From NCBI GenBank assembly GCA_001873635.1, contig MNZK01000046.1, positions 1 to 34,018 of the forward strand: a stretch of DNA of 34,018 bases, given 5' to 3'. Source of the stretch: Porphyromonadaceae bacterium CG2_30_38_12 (GTDB lineage: Bacteria > Bacteroidota > Bacteroidia > Bacteroidales > Paludibacteraceae). Numbering within the stretch: position 1 is the first letter of the stretch; the number at the start of each line of letters is the position of its first letter. The notes under the pieces were generated by a model. It was not told the DNA's origin. It was given only the letters and a program-made list of their open reading frames with translations, and did not search any database. The position numbers and the translations under genes are program-made. This document shows, one piece after another, positions 9,092-17,656 of the stretch.

Positions 9092-9502
9092 TTACTTCAT
9101 TGCTTTCAATAAAAAATCTTTTGTTTTTATTCCCACAAAACGATTTACTTCTTTTCCATCTTTAAAAAGAATAAGTGTAGGAATGCTGCGCACATTAAAT
9201 TTCTGTGCCATAGGTTGATATGTTTCGATATTTAATTTACCCACCTGTTTCCCAACGGACAATTCGTTGGCAACATCATTTAATATCGGAGCCATCATGC
9301 GGCAAGGTGCACACCATTCTGCCCAAAAATCGACTAAAACCAATTTCCCTTTCGTTTGCTGATTGAAGTTTTTATCCGTAAGCGTGATAATTTTTTCACT
9401 ATCAGCCACTTTGGGTGCATTTTTCATTTTAAAGCGGGCATAAATATTTAATAAAATAAATGTACCAAAAATGACAGTAAGAATAATTAATATTGTTTGC
9501 AT
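9092..9502 (-). CDS. Membrane-anchored thioredoxin
   Basis: A 136-residue protein: an N-terminal hydrophobic helix (about residues 3-20) followed by a complete thioredoxin domain with the active site WAEWCAPCRMM (Cys64, Cys67) and the cis-proline stretch VRSIPTLILF. The helix followed by basic residues could anchor it with the thioredoxin domain on either side of the membrane; sequence alone does not decide this. WCAPC is typical of reducing thioredoxins. It sits between the DUF1847 gene and the FAD oxidoreductase gene, so one of these may be its partner. Confidence 0.9.
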   Translation of the reverse strand: MQTILIILTVIFGTFILLNIYARFKMKNAPKVADSEKIITLTDKNFNQQTKGKLVLVDFWAEWCAPCRMMAPILNDVANELSVGKQVGKLNIETYQPMAQKFNVRSIPTLILFKDGKEVNRFVGIKTKDFLLKAMK

Positions 9503-9513
9503 AGTTCTTTTGC

Positions 9514-9978
9514 TTAATTTATAAATTCCTGATACGGATTGTTTTTATGTTCTCTATCTTTTACAACCAAGGTTGTGGTAGGGGCTTTCGATTTCATGTT
9601 GAATACAATGTCGTGCCCAACGCAAAGTCCGAACGAGATATTCAATTCAGTTTGTTGCTGTGCCAAGAAGTCTGCTTGTCCAGCTGGGTTACACGAAGTT
9701 CCGCGTTCCGATTCGTCATCGAGCATTACGGCAGCCGGTACTTTTCCATATTTACAATCAACGGTGTACACATCGAACTGGTCAGAAAGTCGGTCTTTTA
9801 ATTGCAAGGCTTCACGAGTCATCCCTATGCAATGAGCAATACCAATGCGTTTTACACCCTGTTTTTGGGCAAAAAGCTTTAGCTCTTCTACCCGATTTTT
9901 ACCCATTAACAAGGAATCTTCAGCTGCCCGCATCATTTTTAAATCGGTTTCGGTATATAATTTCTTTTGTTTTTGCAT
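9514..9978 (-). CDS. DUF1847 family protein
   Basis: A 154-residue soluble protein of unknown function that I recognise as DUF1847-like from its C-terminal signature: SCNPAGQADFL (Cys96), LNISFGLCVGHD (Cys119) and SKAPTTTLVVKDR. Two more cysteines, Cys50 (GIAHCIGMTREA) and Cys75 (TVDCKYGK), make four in all, well spaced for thiol chemistry or metal binding. As I recall the family, many members carry an extra cysteine cluster at the N-terminus, which is absent here. The gene leads a probable operon with thioredoxin and an SQR-like flavoprotein. A 12-base inverted repeat lies 33 bases upstream of its start. Confidence 0.75.
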   Translation of the reverse strand: MQKQKKLYTETDLKMMRAAEDSLLMGKNRVEELKLFAQKQGVKRIGIAHCIGMTREALQLKDRLSDQFDVYTVDCKYGKVPAAVMLDDESERGTSCNPAGQADFLAQQQTELNISFGLCVGHDIVFNMKSKAPTTTLVVKDREHKNNPYQEFIN

Positions 9979-10010
9979 TTTCGTTTTTTATGAATGTTTG
10001 TATAAATGTA

Positions 10011-10038
10011 TTGAACAGCAAATTTCTTTGCTGCTCAA
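10011..10038. promoter_or_regulatory. Inverted repeat upstream of the DUF1847 operon
   Basis: TTGAACAGCAAA (10011-10022) and TTTGCTGCTCAA (10027-10038) are inverted copies separated by TTTC, with a single mismatch in twelve pairs. The right end of the operon start is at 9978, so the repeat sits where an operator or a leader hairpin would be. No clear -7 box was found nearby. Confidence 0.5.
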
Positions 10039-10229
10039 TAAATATATTTTTTGAAAGTCAATCATAAAAGTTATTTAACTGTTTTTGTTTTTTTTATCTT
10101 TCGGAAAAAGTACATATAGTCACACGATTAGCATTGGTAAAATAAGTTGTTACCTTCATCACACTAAGAGTCATTTGAAAGATAATTTTTTTTCATCATT
10201 ACCTACTCAGTTAAACGAATTGGGCGCAT

Positions 10230-10622
10230 TTAATATTTTTCGTAAGGTAATTTATTAGCAGCCCACATAGGAAATCCATCCATCATTTGATATAGAATTT
10301 TAAACCCGTTTTGCCTCATATAACCAACAGCGGCACCGCTTCTATTGCTTGTGCGGCAATATACCATATAAGTTGCTTTTTTATCTAATTTGTCGATGCG
10401 TGCATAAAAATTATCTTGATAAATATCAATATTAACTGCACCTTTTAAATGTCCAGCTGCAAACTCATGCGGCGTACGCACATCAAGGATGACAATTTTC
10501 TTGTTTTTTGCTAAAATTTGACTTAATTCTGTTGATCTTTTTTGAATAATTTGTTGTGCCGATACAGATAATACAGATATTAACATGATTATTACTGCAT
10601 ATAGGATTTTTTTTGTTTTCAT
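10230..10622 (-). CDS. Exported rhodanese-like domain protein
   Basis: A 130-residue protein with a signal peptide (MKTKKILYAVIIMLISVL then VSAQQ, probable cleavage after residue ~22) and a single rhodanese domain: ILDVRTPHEFAAGHLKGAVNI and the active-site loop VYCRTSNRSG with catalytic Cys89. Rhodaneses carry a persulfide on this cysteine and transfer sulfur to thiol or cyanide acceptors. Location should be the periplasm. The gene lies 250 bases upstream of, and on the same strand as, the DUF1847-thioredoxin-flavoprotein group, which suggests related sulfur chemistry. It has its own promoter with two 12-base direct repeats overlapping the -33 region. Confidence 0.9.
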   Translation of the reverse strand: MKTKKILYAVIIMLISVLSVSAQQIIQKRSTELSQILAKNKKIVILDVRTPHEFAAGHLKGAVNIDIYQDNFYARIDKLDKKATYMVYCRTSNRSGAAVGYMRQNGFKILYQMMDGFPMWAANKLPYEKY

Positions 10623-10659
10623 TTTTTAATATTGCAATAATTTTAGATAATTGACGCCA

Positions 10660-10689
10660 CAAAGATACGAGAAGATTTTTGAATTACAA
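10660..10689 (-). promoter_or_regulatory. Bacteroidota-type promoter of the rhodanese gene
   Basis: On the minus strand, TTG (10687-10689), a 19-base spacer and TATCTTTG (10660-10667) form a full match to the phylum consensus. The -7 box is 37 bases upstream of the start codon at 10622. Confidence 0.7.
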
Positions 10690-10722
10690 TAATATCACTA
10701 TTAAATTATTATAATATCACTA
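10689..10722 (-). repeat. Two 12-base direct repeats at the rhodanese promoter
   Basis: TAGTGATATTAT (minus strand) occurs perfectly at 10711-10722 and at 10689-10700, 22 bases apart, about two helical turns. The promoter-proximal copy touches the -33 element, so the pair is well placed to bind a dimeric or cooperative regulator. Confidence 0.6.
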
Positions 10723-11070
10723 AAGTTCTGTTTTGAAAGATTTGACAATTTACTGTCTCAATGAAACTTTTATTCTGAAAAGCGGTTTTTGTTTTCTACC
10801 AAAGCACCGTGCCTACTTATTTGCTTTATTAAACACTAAAAACTAATTCTATTTTATAAATTAATTTCTATAGTACTGCAAGTAATTATTATTTATGAAT
10901 ATTTTACAGCAGTTTAAGATTAAAGTGCTTATATAATTGAATGTGCCATTAAACTAATAACTACACATTGCGCTATACTAATAAATTAACAAGGTTGTGG
11001 TGGCGTGAATAGTTACCGTCTTAGCTTAACTTTTGGTTTTTTTGGTCTTAAAAATAGGCAGTACTCTATT

Positions 11071-12570
11071 TTACAAATCGTGTCCCGAATAGGACAAATT
11101 AAAACTTTTATTACAAATTGGAAAATCGGATATTTCGTTGTTGCGTACAGATAAAGCCAATGCCAACCAATTATGAAACGAAGGGTCTTTAATTTTGTAA
11201 AGCATCAATTCACCTTTTGTATCGGTAAGCGCGCAATGACATATTTCGCCTCGCCAACCTTCCACCAGCGATAGTGAAAACGCATTGGGTGTAAGTGCTT
11301 TAAGCTCTTGGTTAACTGTTGAAATTTCGGGCACATCGGTCAACATGGTGCGAACATATCGTAGCGATTGTTCTACCTCACGACGGCGTATTTGAACCCG
11401 TGAATATACATCACCATGTCTTTTCAGGATTGGTTCGTGTTCCAATTCGGCATATAAGCTAAAAGGATGCGAAGCTCGAATGTCTCGATTTAGGTTTGTC
11501 ATGCGTGCAGCCATACCTACAGCTCCAATGCTCAGCGCATCGTCAAAAGATACAACCCCTGTGCGTTCAAAACGCGACAAAGCGCTTGGCAAAGTAAAAA
11601 GTTTGTTAGCCATTTCCATGAAGTCAGGCTCAAAAACATCCAATACTTGACACAAGCGTTGAGCAAGTTCAGGAGTAAACGGATAGCGATTTTCGCCAGG
11701 GCGAATAAGGCTTTTGGAAAGCCTGCTACCACACCACTCTTGCATAAAATTAATAATTGGTGTCCGTAAACGCCCAAAAACAGCACTTCCAAGCTGATAA
11801 GCTATGTCGGTACAAACAGCACTCAAATCGCCCACATGAATAGCAATACGCTCCAACTCCAAAGCTAGTGTTCGCGCAAATTCAATATCGCGAGCGGGTT
11901 TAAAGTTAGCTAAGCTTTCGTAAACATGGGCAAATGCCACCCCGTGTCCCACCACTGTATCGCCTGTGATATTTTCAGCTAAGGTAGCCCGTTGAGCTAA
12001 CTGCTTTTTTTGTACGAAGAGCGATTCAATACCACGGTGCTGGTATCCCAACTGAATTTCGAGATGTAAAATTTGTTCGCCATTGCAAATAAATCGAAAA
12101 TGCCCTGGCTCAATGATACCAGCATGTATAGGACCTACTCCAACTTCATGAAGCTCCTCACTATCAATGCTATAAAAAGGATAATTATCCATAATCTGTG
12201 TCTTATCATCGCGGTCGTGCGGATAACGAACAGGCTTTGACCAAGGATGGTCAGTGTAATTAAACCCAAAATTTTCGTGAATTTCCCTTTCAAACTTCTC
12301 AAAACAAAGAAATGTGTTTGAAAACGACTCCAAAGGGTGAGCTTTGTTCACTAAACTTGTAGATATATGAATTTCGTGCGTCACATCATCGGCAACGCAG
12401 CAAATTAGTTTCACATTTTTACCAACACGGTAGCCAAAATAATTCACGCAATGGCGCTCGGGATGTCCTGTCATGAATTCGATATTCATTTCGTAGAACC
12501 ACTCGTAATTGCTTTCGGGAATATCCGATAGTAAAACTGTTTGATTATTTTTTATGCTGATGTAGTTCAT
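11071..12570 (-). CDS. Fused NuoC/NuoD-like large subunit of a hydrogenase-like (Ehr/HyfG-type) complex lacking NiFe ligands
   Basis: A 499-residue protein. Residues ~1-125 match the NuoC (30 kDa) domain, including FEREIHENFGF. From ~140 it matches the large-subunit/NuoD domain: EVGVGPIHAGIIEPGHFRF and LEIQLGYQHRGIE. HyfG and HycE have the same fusion. The positions that should carry the NiFe cysteines read ENITGDTVVGH (Thr202 and Thr205 in place of the first pair) and FNLSYSGHDL at the C-terminus (Ser493 and Gly496 in place of the last pair), so no NiFe centre can be bound in the usual way. This is the pattern of Ehr-type complexes. It is the last gene of the operon; the peripheral arm should face the cytoplasm. 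Confidence 0.88.
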   Translation of the reverse strand: MNYISIKNNQTVLLSDIPESNYEWFYEMNIEFMTGHPERHCVNYFGYRVGKNVKLICCVADDVTHEIHISTSLVNKAHPLESFSNTFLCFEKFEREIHENFGFNYTDHPWSKPVRYPHDRDDKTQIMDNYPFYSIDSEELHEVGVGPIHAGIIEPGHFRFICNGEQILHLEIQLGYQHRGIESLFVQKKQLAQRATLAENITGDTVVGHGVAFAHVYESLANFKPARDIEFARTLALELERIAIHVGDLSAVCTDIAYQLGSAVFGRLRTPIINFMQEWCGSRLSKSLIRPGENRYPFTPELAQRLCQVLDVFEPDFMEMANKLFTLPSALSRFERTGVVSFDDALSIGAVGMAARMTNLNRDIRASHPFSLYAELEHEPILKRHGDVYSRVQIRRREVEQSLRYVRTMLTDVPEISTVNQELKALTPNAFSLSLVEGWRGEICHCALTDTKGELMLYKIKDPSFHNWLALALSVRNNEISDFPICNKSFNLSYSGHDL

Positions 12571-12597
12571 TTTTTTGTGTTCATTTTTATCTGATTC

Positions 12598-14025
12598 TTA
12601 AATTAACTTGGCAATACTTTGGTTAATGAGCTCCACAAAAATAGCTGGTGGATTAAGCCCCAACCAGGCAGCTCCACCAATAAGCACAAATTGCGATAGC
12701 GAGCGCCACGGGTTGATGCGAGGTACATCTGTTGCATCGAAATTAACAGGTGGTATGAATAGTATTTTAAATATATTTTTTGCAAAAGCCCATATTATCA
12801 TTGTTAGCAACAGAAGTACAACTATGAGTAGCAACATTTGTTTTGCTTCGAAAAGCGAACGGAAAATTAAAAATTCGCTTACAAACAAGCCTGATGGTGG
12901 CATGGCAGTTACGCTCAGAAACGCCAACAGAACCACTATGGCGCCGGTAGGATTGTATTGAAAATAATTACCAATGTAATAGATGTTTTTATTTTTATAT
13001 ACTTTATAAATCTGATTATACTGAAAAAACAAGCTCGACTTTACAAAACTATGCAAAATAATATGCAGCACAGCAGCATAATAACCGATGCCACCCGCAG
13101 CCACACCCAGCATAACCAAACCCATGTGTTCCACACTGGAATAAGCCATCATACGCTTGATATTCTTCACTTTAATCATATAAACTGTGGCAATAAATAG
13201 CGATAGAAATGCAGCTATACCCACTACCAAACTTGCCCAATGTAACAAAGTAGTATTAGCAATCACAATGTAGAACCGAAATATACCCACGAAGCCCATT
13301 CCCATAATGATACTCGACAGGAGCGCTGCCGCCGGACCAGGTGCTTTATCTTTGGCATCTACACCGGCAGTAAACATGGGGAAAAGCCCTAACTTGGCAG
13401 TAAAGCCGGTAAAAACAAACAAAAAAGCCAAGCGTAACCACGAAGTATTCAGTAAATCTTTGTGAAGAAGCAAATTTTTGTAAGATAAAGCATCTGCATC
13501 ACTATTGGTGAGCGAGAGACTCAAAAACAAAATCCCGATAAACACAAAGGTAATACTGATAGCACATATAAACACATATTTCCAAGTTCCTTCTAAGGCT
13601 AACTTGTTGCGATGATGGTAGATAAGTGCTGATGCTGACAAAGTCGTTATTTCCGTAAAAATCCATACAACGGCAATGTGGTTAGCTATATAGGCAGCAC
13701 TTACAGCGGTAATTAAAAAAACCAAAGCTCCAAAATAGGTTGCGCGTGAACGAGGATTATTTTCTTCACTTTCTTCGATATACACATAGCTATGAAAAGC
13801 CGCAGGCACACTAATGATAGTGGCTGTTACCAACATAAGAACGCCCAAAGCATCGAAAGTAAAATAATTTGCCGAATCTTTGTTGAAGTTAATACAAGCA
13901 TAAACCGTAAAAGCAATCTGAATAACCAAAAAGGTACTAAGCAATGCATAATTTACATTCCTTTTGCGATTAATAAACAAGGCAGCTCCAAGCAGCGAAG
14001 CACTTATTAAATAAAATAGAATCAT
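12598..14025 (-). CDS. HyfF/NuoN-like antiporter-type membrane subunit
   Basis: A 475-residue integral membrane protein of the proton-conducting (Mrp/NuoLMN) family, with about 13-14 helices. VVWIFTEITTLSASALIYHH carries the buried Glu typical of these subunits, and TAKLGLFPMFTAGVDAKDKAPGPAAALLS the Lys and the broken-helix region, matching HyfF specifically (APGPAAALLS). MAYSSVEHMGLVMLG is also typical. It lies 27 bases upstream of the large subunit gene and 4 bases after the HyfE-like gene. In such complexes this type of subunit couples redox-driven change to ion movement, and all the channel residues I can recognise are kept. Confidence 0.88.
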   Translation of the reverse strand: MILFYLISASLLGAALFINRKRNVNYALLSTFLVIQIAFTVYACINFNKDSANYFTFDALGVLMLVTATIISVPAAFHSYVYIEESEENNPRSRATYFGALVFLITAVSAAYIANHIAVVWIFTEITTLSASALIYHHRNKLALEGTWKYVFICAISITFVFIGILFLSLSLTNSDADALSYKNLLLHKDLLNTSWLRLAFLFVFTGFTAKLGLFPMFTAGVDAKDKAPGPAAALLSSIIMGMGFVGIFRFYIVIANTTLLHWASLVVGIAAFLSLFIATVYMIKVKNIKRMMAYSSVEHMGLVMLGVAAGGIGYYAAVLHIILHSFVKSSLFFQYNQIYKVYKNKNIYYIGNYFQYNPTGAIVVLLAFLSVTAMPPSGLFVSEFLIFRSLFEAKQMLLLIVVLLLLTMIIWAFAKNIFKILFIPPVNFDATDVPRINPWRSLSQFVLIGGAAWLGLNPPAIFVELINQSIAKLI

Positions 14026-14029
14026 TGTG

Positions 14030-14662
14030 TTAGTAGTCTTTTAAATTTGTTAATTGATTGACGTCCACATCTTTAAATACATCCCCAATTTTATTCAAGA
14101 AAATGCCCAAAATAAGCACACTGGCAAAAATATCAAGCATAATTCCTAAGTTTACCAATACGGGCATTTCGCTCCCTACAGCCAACGAAAGTATAAAAAC
14201 GCCATTTTCAATAATTAAATAACCCATGACGTGTGTAATGATTTTTCGACGGGATGCAATGAAGTAAAGTCCAGTAAATAAAGTAGATAATGCAACTACA
14301 AAAAACATTTTATCCAAGCGAACATCTTCCATAGCGTTGGAAAGCACTATGGTAATTACAACAATAATGGTGGTGATAATTAAAGAAACAAAGTTTGGTA
14401 AAAATGGCTCTGCCTCACGCGTTATGTGATTATGCTTAAGCACTCTGCGCAGAAATATAGGCACAGCCAACGCCTTGAAAACGATGGTTTCGAGCATAAT
14501 TAAAATTAGATTAAGTGTATCGATGTGTTTCAGCTCTAAATAAGACACTACAAACAGCAATAGTCCCTGTAAAATAAGTACATTGACGTAGGTGGTCATC
14601 CGATTGGCAATGGACAAATAAAACAAAGTTATCAAAAAAAGTATTAACGTTACGTGTAACAT
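14030..14662 (-). CDS. HyfE-like membrane subunit
   Basis: A 210-residue protein with about six membrane helices, matching the HyfE family (NuoK-like C-terminal half): YLELKHIDTLNLILIMLETIVFKALAVPIFL and HVMGYLIIENGVFILSL, in which the Glu within a helix is the conserved NuoK-type acid. It sits between the HyfC- and HyfF-like genes in the standard order. Expected role: part of the ion pathway in the membrane arm. Confidence 0.85.
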   Translation of the reverse strand: MLHVTLILFLITLFYLSIANRMTTYVNVLILQGLLLFVVSYLELKHIDTLNLILIMLETIVFKALAVPIFLRRVLKHNHITREAEPFLPNFVSLIITTIIVVITIVLSNAMEDVRLDKMFFVVALSTLFTGLYFIASRRKIITHVMGYLIIENGVFILSLAVGSEMPVLVNLGIMLDIFASVLILGIFLNKIGDVFKDVDVNQLTNLKDY

Positions 14663-14687
14663 AAGCTTCTATTATTTTATTTTGAAA

Positions 14688-15593
14688 TTAAATAAATTTA
14701 CCTGATATTAAAAGTGTTGCAAAAAAAACAAGCAAGGAAACAGATGAGAGAACAACAATATATTGTGCATTGTGCGTCATGCGAAAACGTGCCATAAAAG
14801 ACTCAACTATACCTGCCACTACTGCCAATAGCAACTGCATAGCTATGAAGAGAGGAATAGCATATTGATACGAAATAGTTCCCGAAAACAAATTGAAAAT
14901 AAGCGTTCCATAAATAGCAAATTTCAAAAAACCAGCTGTAAGAATTAATCCCAAGTCGAAACCGCTATTATCCAAAATCATTACTTCATGAACCATAGTG
15001 AGTTCGAGGTGTGTTTTAGGATCGTCAATAGGCATACGGCTATTTTCAATCATAGCAATCATGAGCAAAACAAATGCGCCAAGTGCGCCCAATGCATACG
15101 AAACTGATGAGCCTAAATGCAAGGACAAAAAAATGTCGTGAAATGAGGTGTGTCCTGTAAGCAATGCCAATGAGCCGATGAGGATAAAAAATGCCGGTTC
15201 GGCAAACATGGAATACAAAGCCTCACGACTGGCACCCATACCCTCGAAACTACTTCCGGTATCCATGGCACCAATGATGCTAAAAAATTTACCCAAGCCC
15301 AACACATAAGCAAAGAAAATAAAATCGCCATCAAAACTTATCAACCCTGCCGATTTGCCAAAAGGCACTACCAACATGGCTACCACTACGGATGTAAAAT
15401 AAATAGTTGGCGCAATTTGAAAAATAAAACTGGTGGTTTGGCTATACACGGCTCCTTTACGAAACAAGCGAAAAACATCGTACAAAGGCTGAAAAATGCC
15501 CGGTCCTTTACGTCCTGATGCGATACTTTTTGTTCGAATAAGCACCCCAGTAAAAAAGCTTGCAGCTAACACAATTAATAAAACACTCAACAT
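14688..15593 (-). CDS. HyfC/NuoH-like membrane subunit
   Basis: A 301-residue membrane protein of the NuoH/HycD/HyfC family, the subunit joining the membrane arm to the peripheral redox arm. Typical stretches are RKGPGIFQPLYDVFRLFRKGAVY near the N-terminus (the RxGPxxxQPxxDxxKLxxK-like motif) and MIENSRMPIDDPKTHLELTMVHEVMILD, the conserved acidic loop near the quinone/redox site. Eight membrane helices are likely. Its start lies 4 bases beyond the stop of the second antiporter gene. Confidence 0.9.
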   Translation of the reverse strand: MLSVLLIVLAASFFTGVLIRTKSIASGRKGPGIFQPLYDVFRLFRKGAVYSQTTSFIFQIAPTIYFTSVVVAMLVVPFGKSAGLISFDGDFIFFAYVLGLGKFFSIIGAMDTGSSFEGMGASREALYSMFAEPAFFILIGSLALLTGHTSFHDIFLSLHLGSSVSYALGALGAFVLLMIAMIENSRMPIDDPKTHLELTMVHEVMILDNSGFDLGLILTAGFLKFAIYGTLIFNLFSGTISYQYAIPLFIAMQLLLAVVAGIVESFMARFRMTHNAQYIVVLSSVSLLVFFATLLISGKFI

Positions 15594-15597
15594 AATT

Positions 15598-17634
15598 TTA
15601 TAGTTGTTTTAAGAATGTAATAAATAAGTCTATATCAAAATATATCAAGGGTATAGCTATCACCGCAATGATAAAAACAATACCATATAAGATGTAAAAT
15701 TGCAAATTGCCATTCTGAAAAAACCGAAAACGGTCTAAAAAAGACTGCAATTTAAGAGTTGGAAAATCGATCAACCACTTTTCAATCAAATCAGAGGGAT
15801 GCGTTTCCATCATGGCAGTTCCCGGAAAAATTCCTTTCACAGGCTTTTCTTTTTTAAATATCAAAAAAAGTATTTGAAACAGTTGGCTATACGATTTGAC
15901 AAAAGAACTGGCTGTGTATTGCAATTTTGAACTCGATGCCGTGTAGCCACAACCCCAAGTGTCCGATAATTTGTTAGTTTTATGGCGCGTCATTATGTAG
16001 CGAAATCCAAACACAACCGATCCAATAACTAAAATGAGTAGTGCTGATTTGCTTACGCCTTGCATGGCTTGCAGATTTAAACTGTCGAAATTGCTGAATG
16101 ACATGCCTTGCAGGTTTGTGAAGAGCTGTACAGGTTTAGCCAAAAACACAAGAAAAATGGTTGGAAACAAGCCTATTGCAATAATTACAAGGGCTAAAAC
16201 ATAGAGTGGTAATAATTGATACAGCGAACGTTCTTTTACTTCGTGCTCGTAATTATGACGAGGCGAACCAAGAAATACAACTCCAAATGCTTTGGTAAAA
16301 CATATCAATGCGAGCCCACCTATGAGCACTAAACCTGTAATTGTAAAAACTATTCCTAATAAGCTCAATATACTTGCATGGTGAACAGACTGAAACATAC
16401 CCGAATAGAGCATAAACTCGGAAATAAATCCATTGAAAGGTGGTAATCCACTGATTGCCAATGCAGCTATTAGAAAAAGAAAAGCCGTATGAGGCATTTT
16501 TTTGATTAATCCACCCATTTTTTCAATATCCAAATTATGGGTTGCCTGATAAATATTACCAGCCGTGTAAAACAAAAGCGATTTGAAAAGCGAATGATTG
16601 AAGGTGTGAAGCAAAGCCCCACCAAAACCCATGCTTACCAATATCACATTATTACTTCCTAAACCTTGGCAACCGATTCCAATTCCAATTCCAATGATAC
16701 CAATGTTTTCGATACTGTGATAAGCTAAAAGTTTTTTCAGATTATGTTGCAGAATAGCAAGCATCACGCCATACAAACCCGAAACTACCGAAATGATGAT
16801 GATAATGCTCCCCACAACCACAAAATCAACTTTGATAAGCAGTAGCATCCGCAAAATACCAAAAATACCTATTTTGATTAAAATGCCCGACATTAAACCT
16901 GAAATGTGCGATGGAGCAACCGGATGTGCCAATGGCAACCATGTATGAAAAGGCACAAAACCAGCCTTAATGGCAAAGCCCACAAAGAAAAACAAAAACA
17001 GTAAGAGCGACAAAGCCCCTTGATGTTGAACGCTATAAAGTTCAATAGCATGAAATGAATAGCTGCCAGTTTGAATGCCAACCCAGATAAAACCAAGCAT
17101 TAGAAATAATATCGATACATGCGATTGAATGAGAAAGTTGATGCCCGATTCAATAGTTTCAGCCTTTTCGTGTTCAAAAATAATACTCAGAAAAGCCGAA
17201 AGAGCCATTATTTCCCAGGCAATGAGAAATACAAAACCATTTTGAATAACACAAAGACTGAGCAAAGAAGTGTATAAAAGAATAAACATCACCGCTTGCA
17301 GCGTCAAATTATTTTTTTGCTTACGGTATTCGTTCATGTAAAATAAACCATAAAAGCCACCCGTCAAAAATCCAAAATTGATAATAAGCATAAACCAAGC
17401 CGAGAGAGCATCTACCTTCAAATCAATATTTCCGATCAGGCTATTACCTTGCAAACTAAAAACAAAATCGCTTCCTAAAAGCACATTGAAAGCCACTATC
17501 GAAGCAAAAATAGATAATAATAGAATTGCAGCATACAAAGCAATAGCACGTCCTTTCTGATTTACAAAAGGAAAAATGCTCAAAGCAATGCTGGGTATCA
17601 GCAAAAAAATCCAAATAACAATTAATTCATTCAT
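15598..17634 (-). CDS. HyfB-like antiporter subunit, second tandem copy
   Basis: A 678-residue membrane protein of the HyfB/NuoL-type family. Conserved features are IAWEIMALSAFLSIIFEH (buried Glu), AIKAGFVPFHTWLPLAHPVAPSH and the following SGILIKIG (buried Lys), YHSIENIGIIGIGIG, and FNHSLFKSLLFY. After the ~14-helix core comes the C-terminal part with WGCGYTASSSKLQYTASSF, a mark of HyfB/HycC subunits, ending in another membrane helix. It is paralogous to the neighbouring gene at 17657-19654 throughout its length (same motifs and same C-terminal tail), which points to an old tandem duplication. Confidence 0.88.
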   Translation of the reverse strand: MNELIVIWIFLLIPSIALSIFPFVNQKGRAIALYAAILLLSIFASIVAFNVLLGSDFVFSLQGNSLIGNIDLKVDALSAWFMLIINFGFLTGGFYGLFYMNEYRKQKNNLTLQAVMFILLYTSLLSLCVIQNGFVFLIAWEIMALSAFLSIIFEHEKAETIESGINFLIQSHVSILFLMLGFIWVGIQTGSYSFHAIELYSVQHQGALSLLLFLFFFVGFAIKAGFVPFHTWLPLAHPVAPSHISGLMSGILIKIGIFGILRMLLLIKVDFVVVGSIIIIISVVSGLYGVMLAILQHNLKKLLAYHSIENIGIIGIGIGIGCQGLGSNNVILVSMGFGGALLHTFNHSLFKSLLFYTAGNIYQATHNLDIEKMGGLIKKMPHTAFLFLIAALAISGLPPFNGFISEFMLYSGMFQSVHHASILSLLGIVFTITGLVLIGGLALICFTKAFGVVFLGSPRHNYEHEVKERSLYQLLPLYVLALVIIAIGLFPTIFLVFLAKPVQLFTNLQGMSFSNFDSLNLQAMQGVSKSALLILVIGSVVFGFRYIMTRHKTNKLSDTWGCGYTASSSKLQYTASSFVKSYSQLFQILFLIFKKEKPVKGIFPGTAMMETHPSDLIEKWLIDFPTLKLQSFLDRFRFFQNGNLQFYILYGIVFIIAVIAIPLIYFDIDLFITFLKQL

Positions 17635-17656
17635 TTATTCATTTAGTTCATACCAT

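Larger units (their letters stand above)
10623..11070. other. Intergenic region between the Hyf-like operon and the rhodanese gene
   Basis: This 448-base A/T-rich stretch contains the rhodanese promoter and direct repeats in its left part (10660-10722). I see no reading frame with family resemblance, no RNA gene and no convincing terminator for the large operon that ends at 11071. A small-subunit gene, expected here next to the large subunit in Hyf-type operons, is absent. Confidence 0.6.

Noticed and set aside
10013-10036. The dyad before the DUF1847 gene as a terminator
   Set aside because: No T-run follows the right arm in either direction, and it lies upstream of a start codon.
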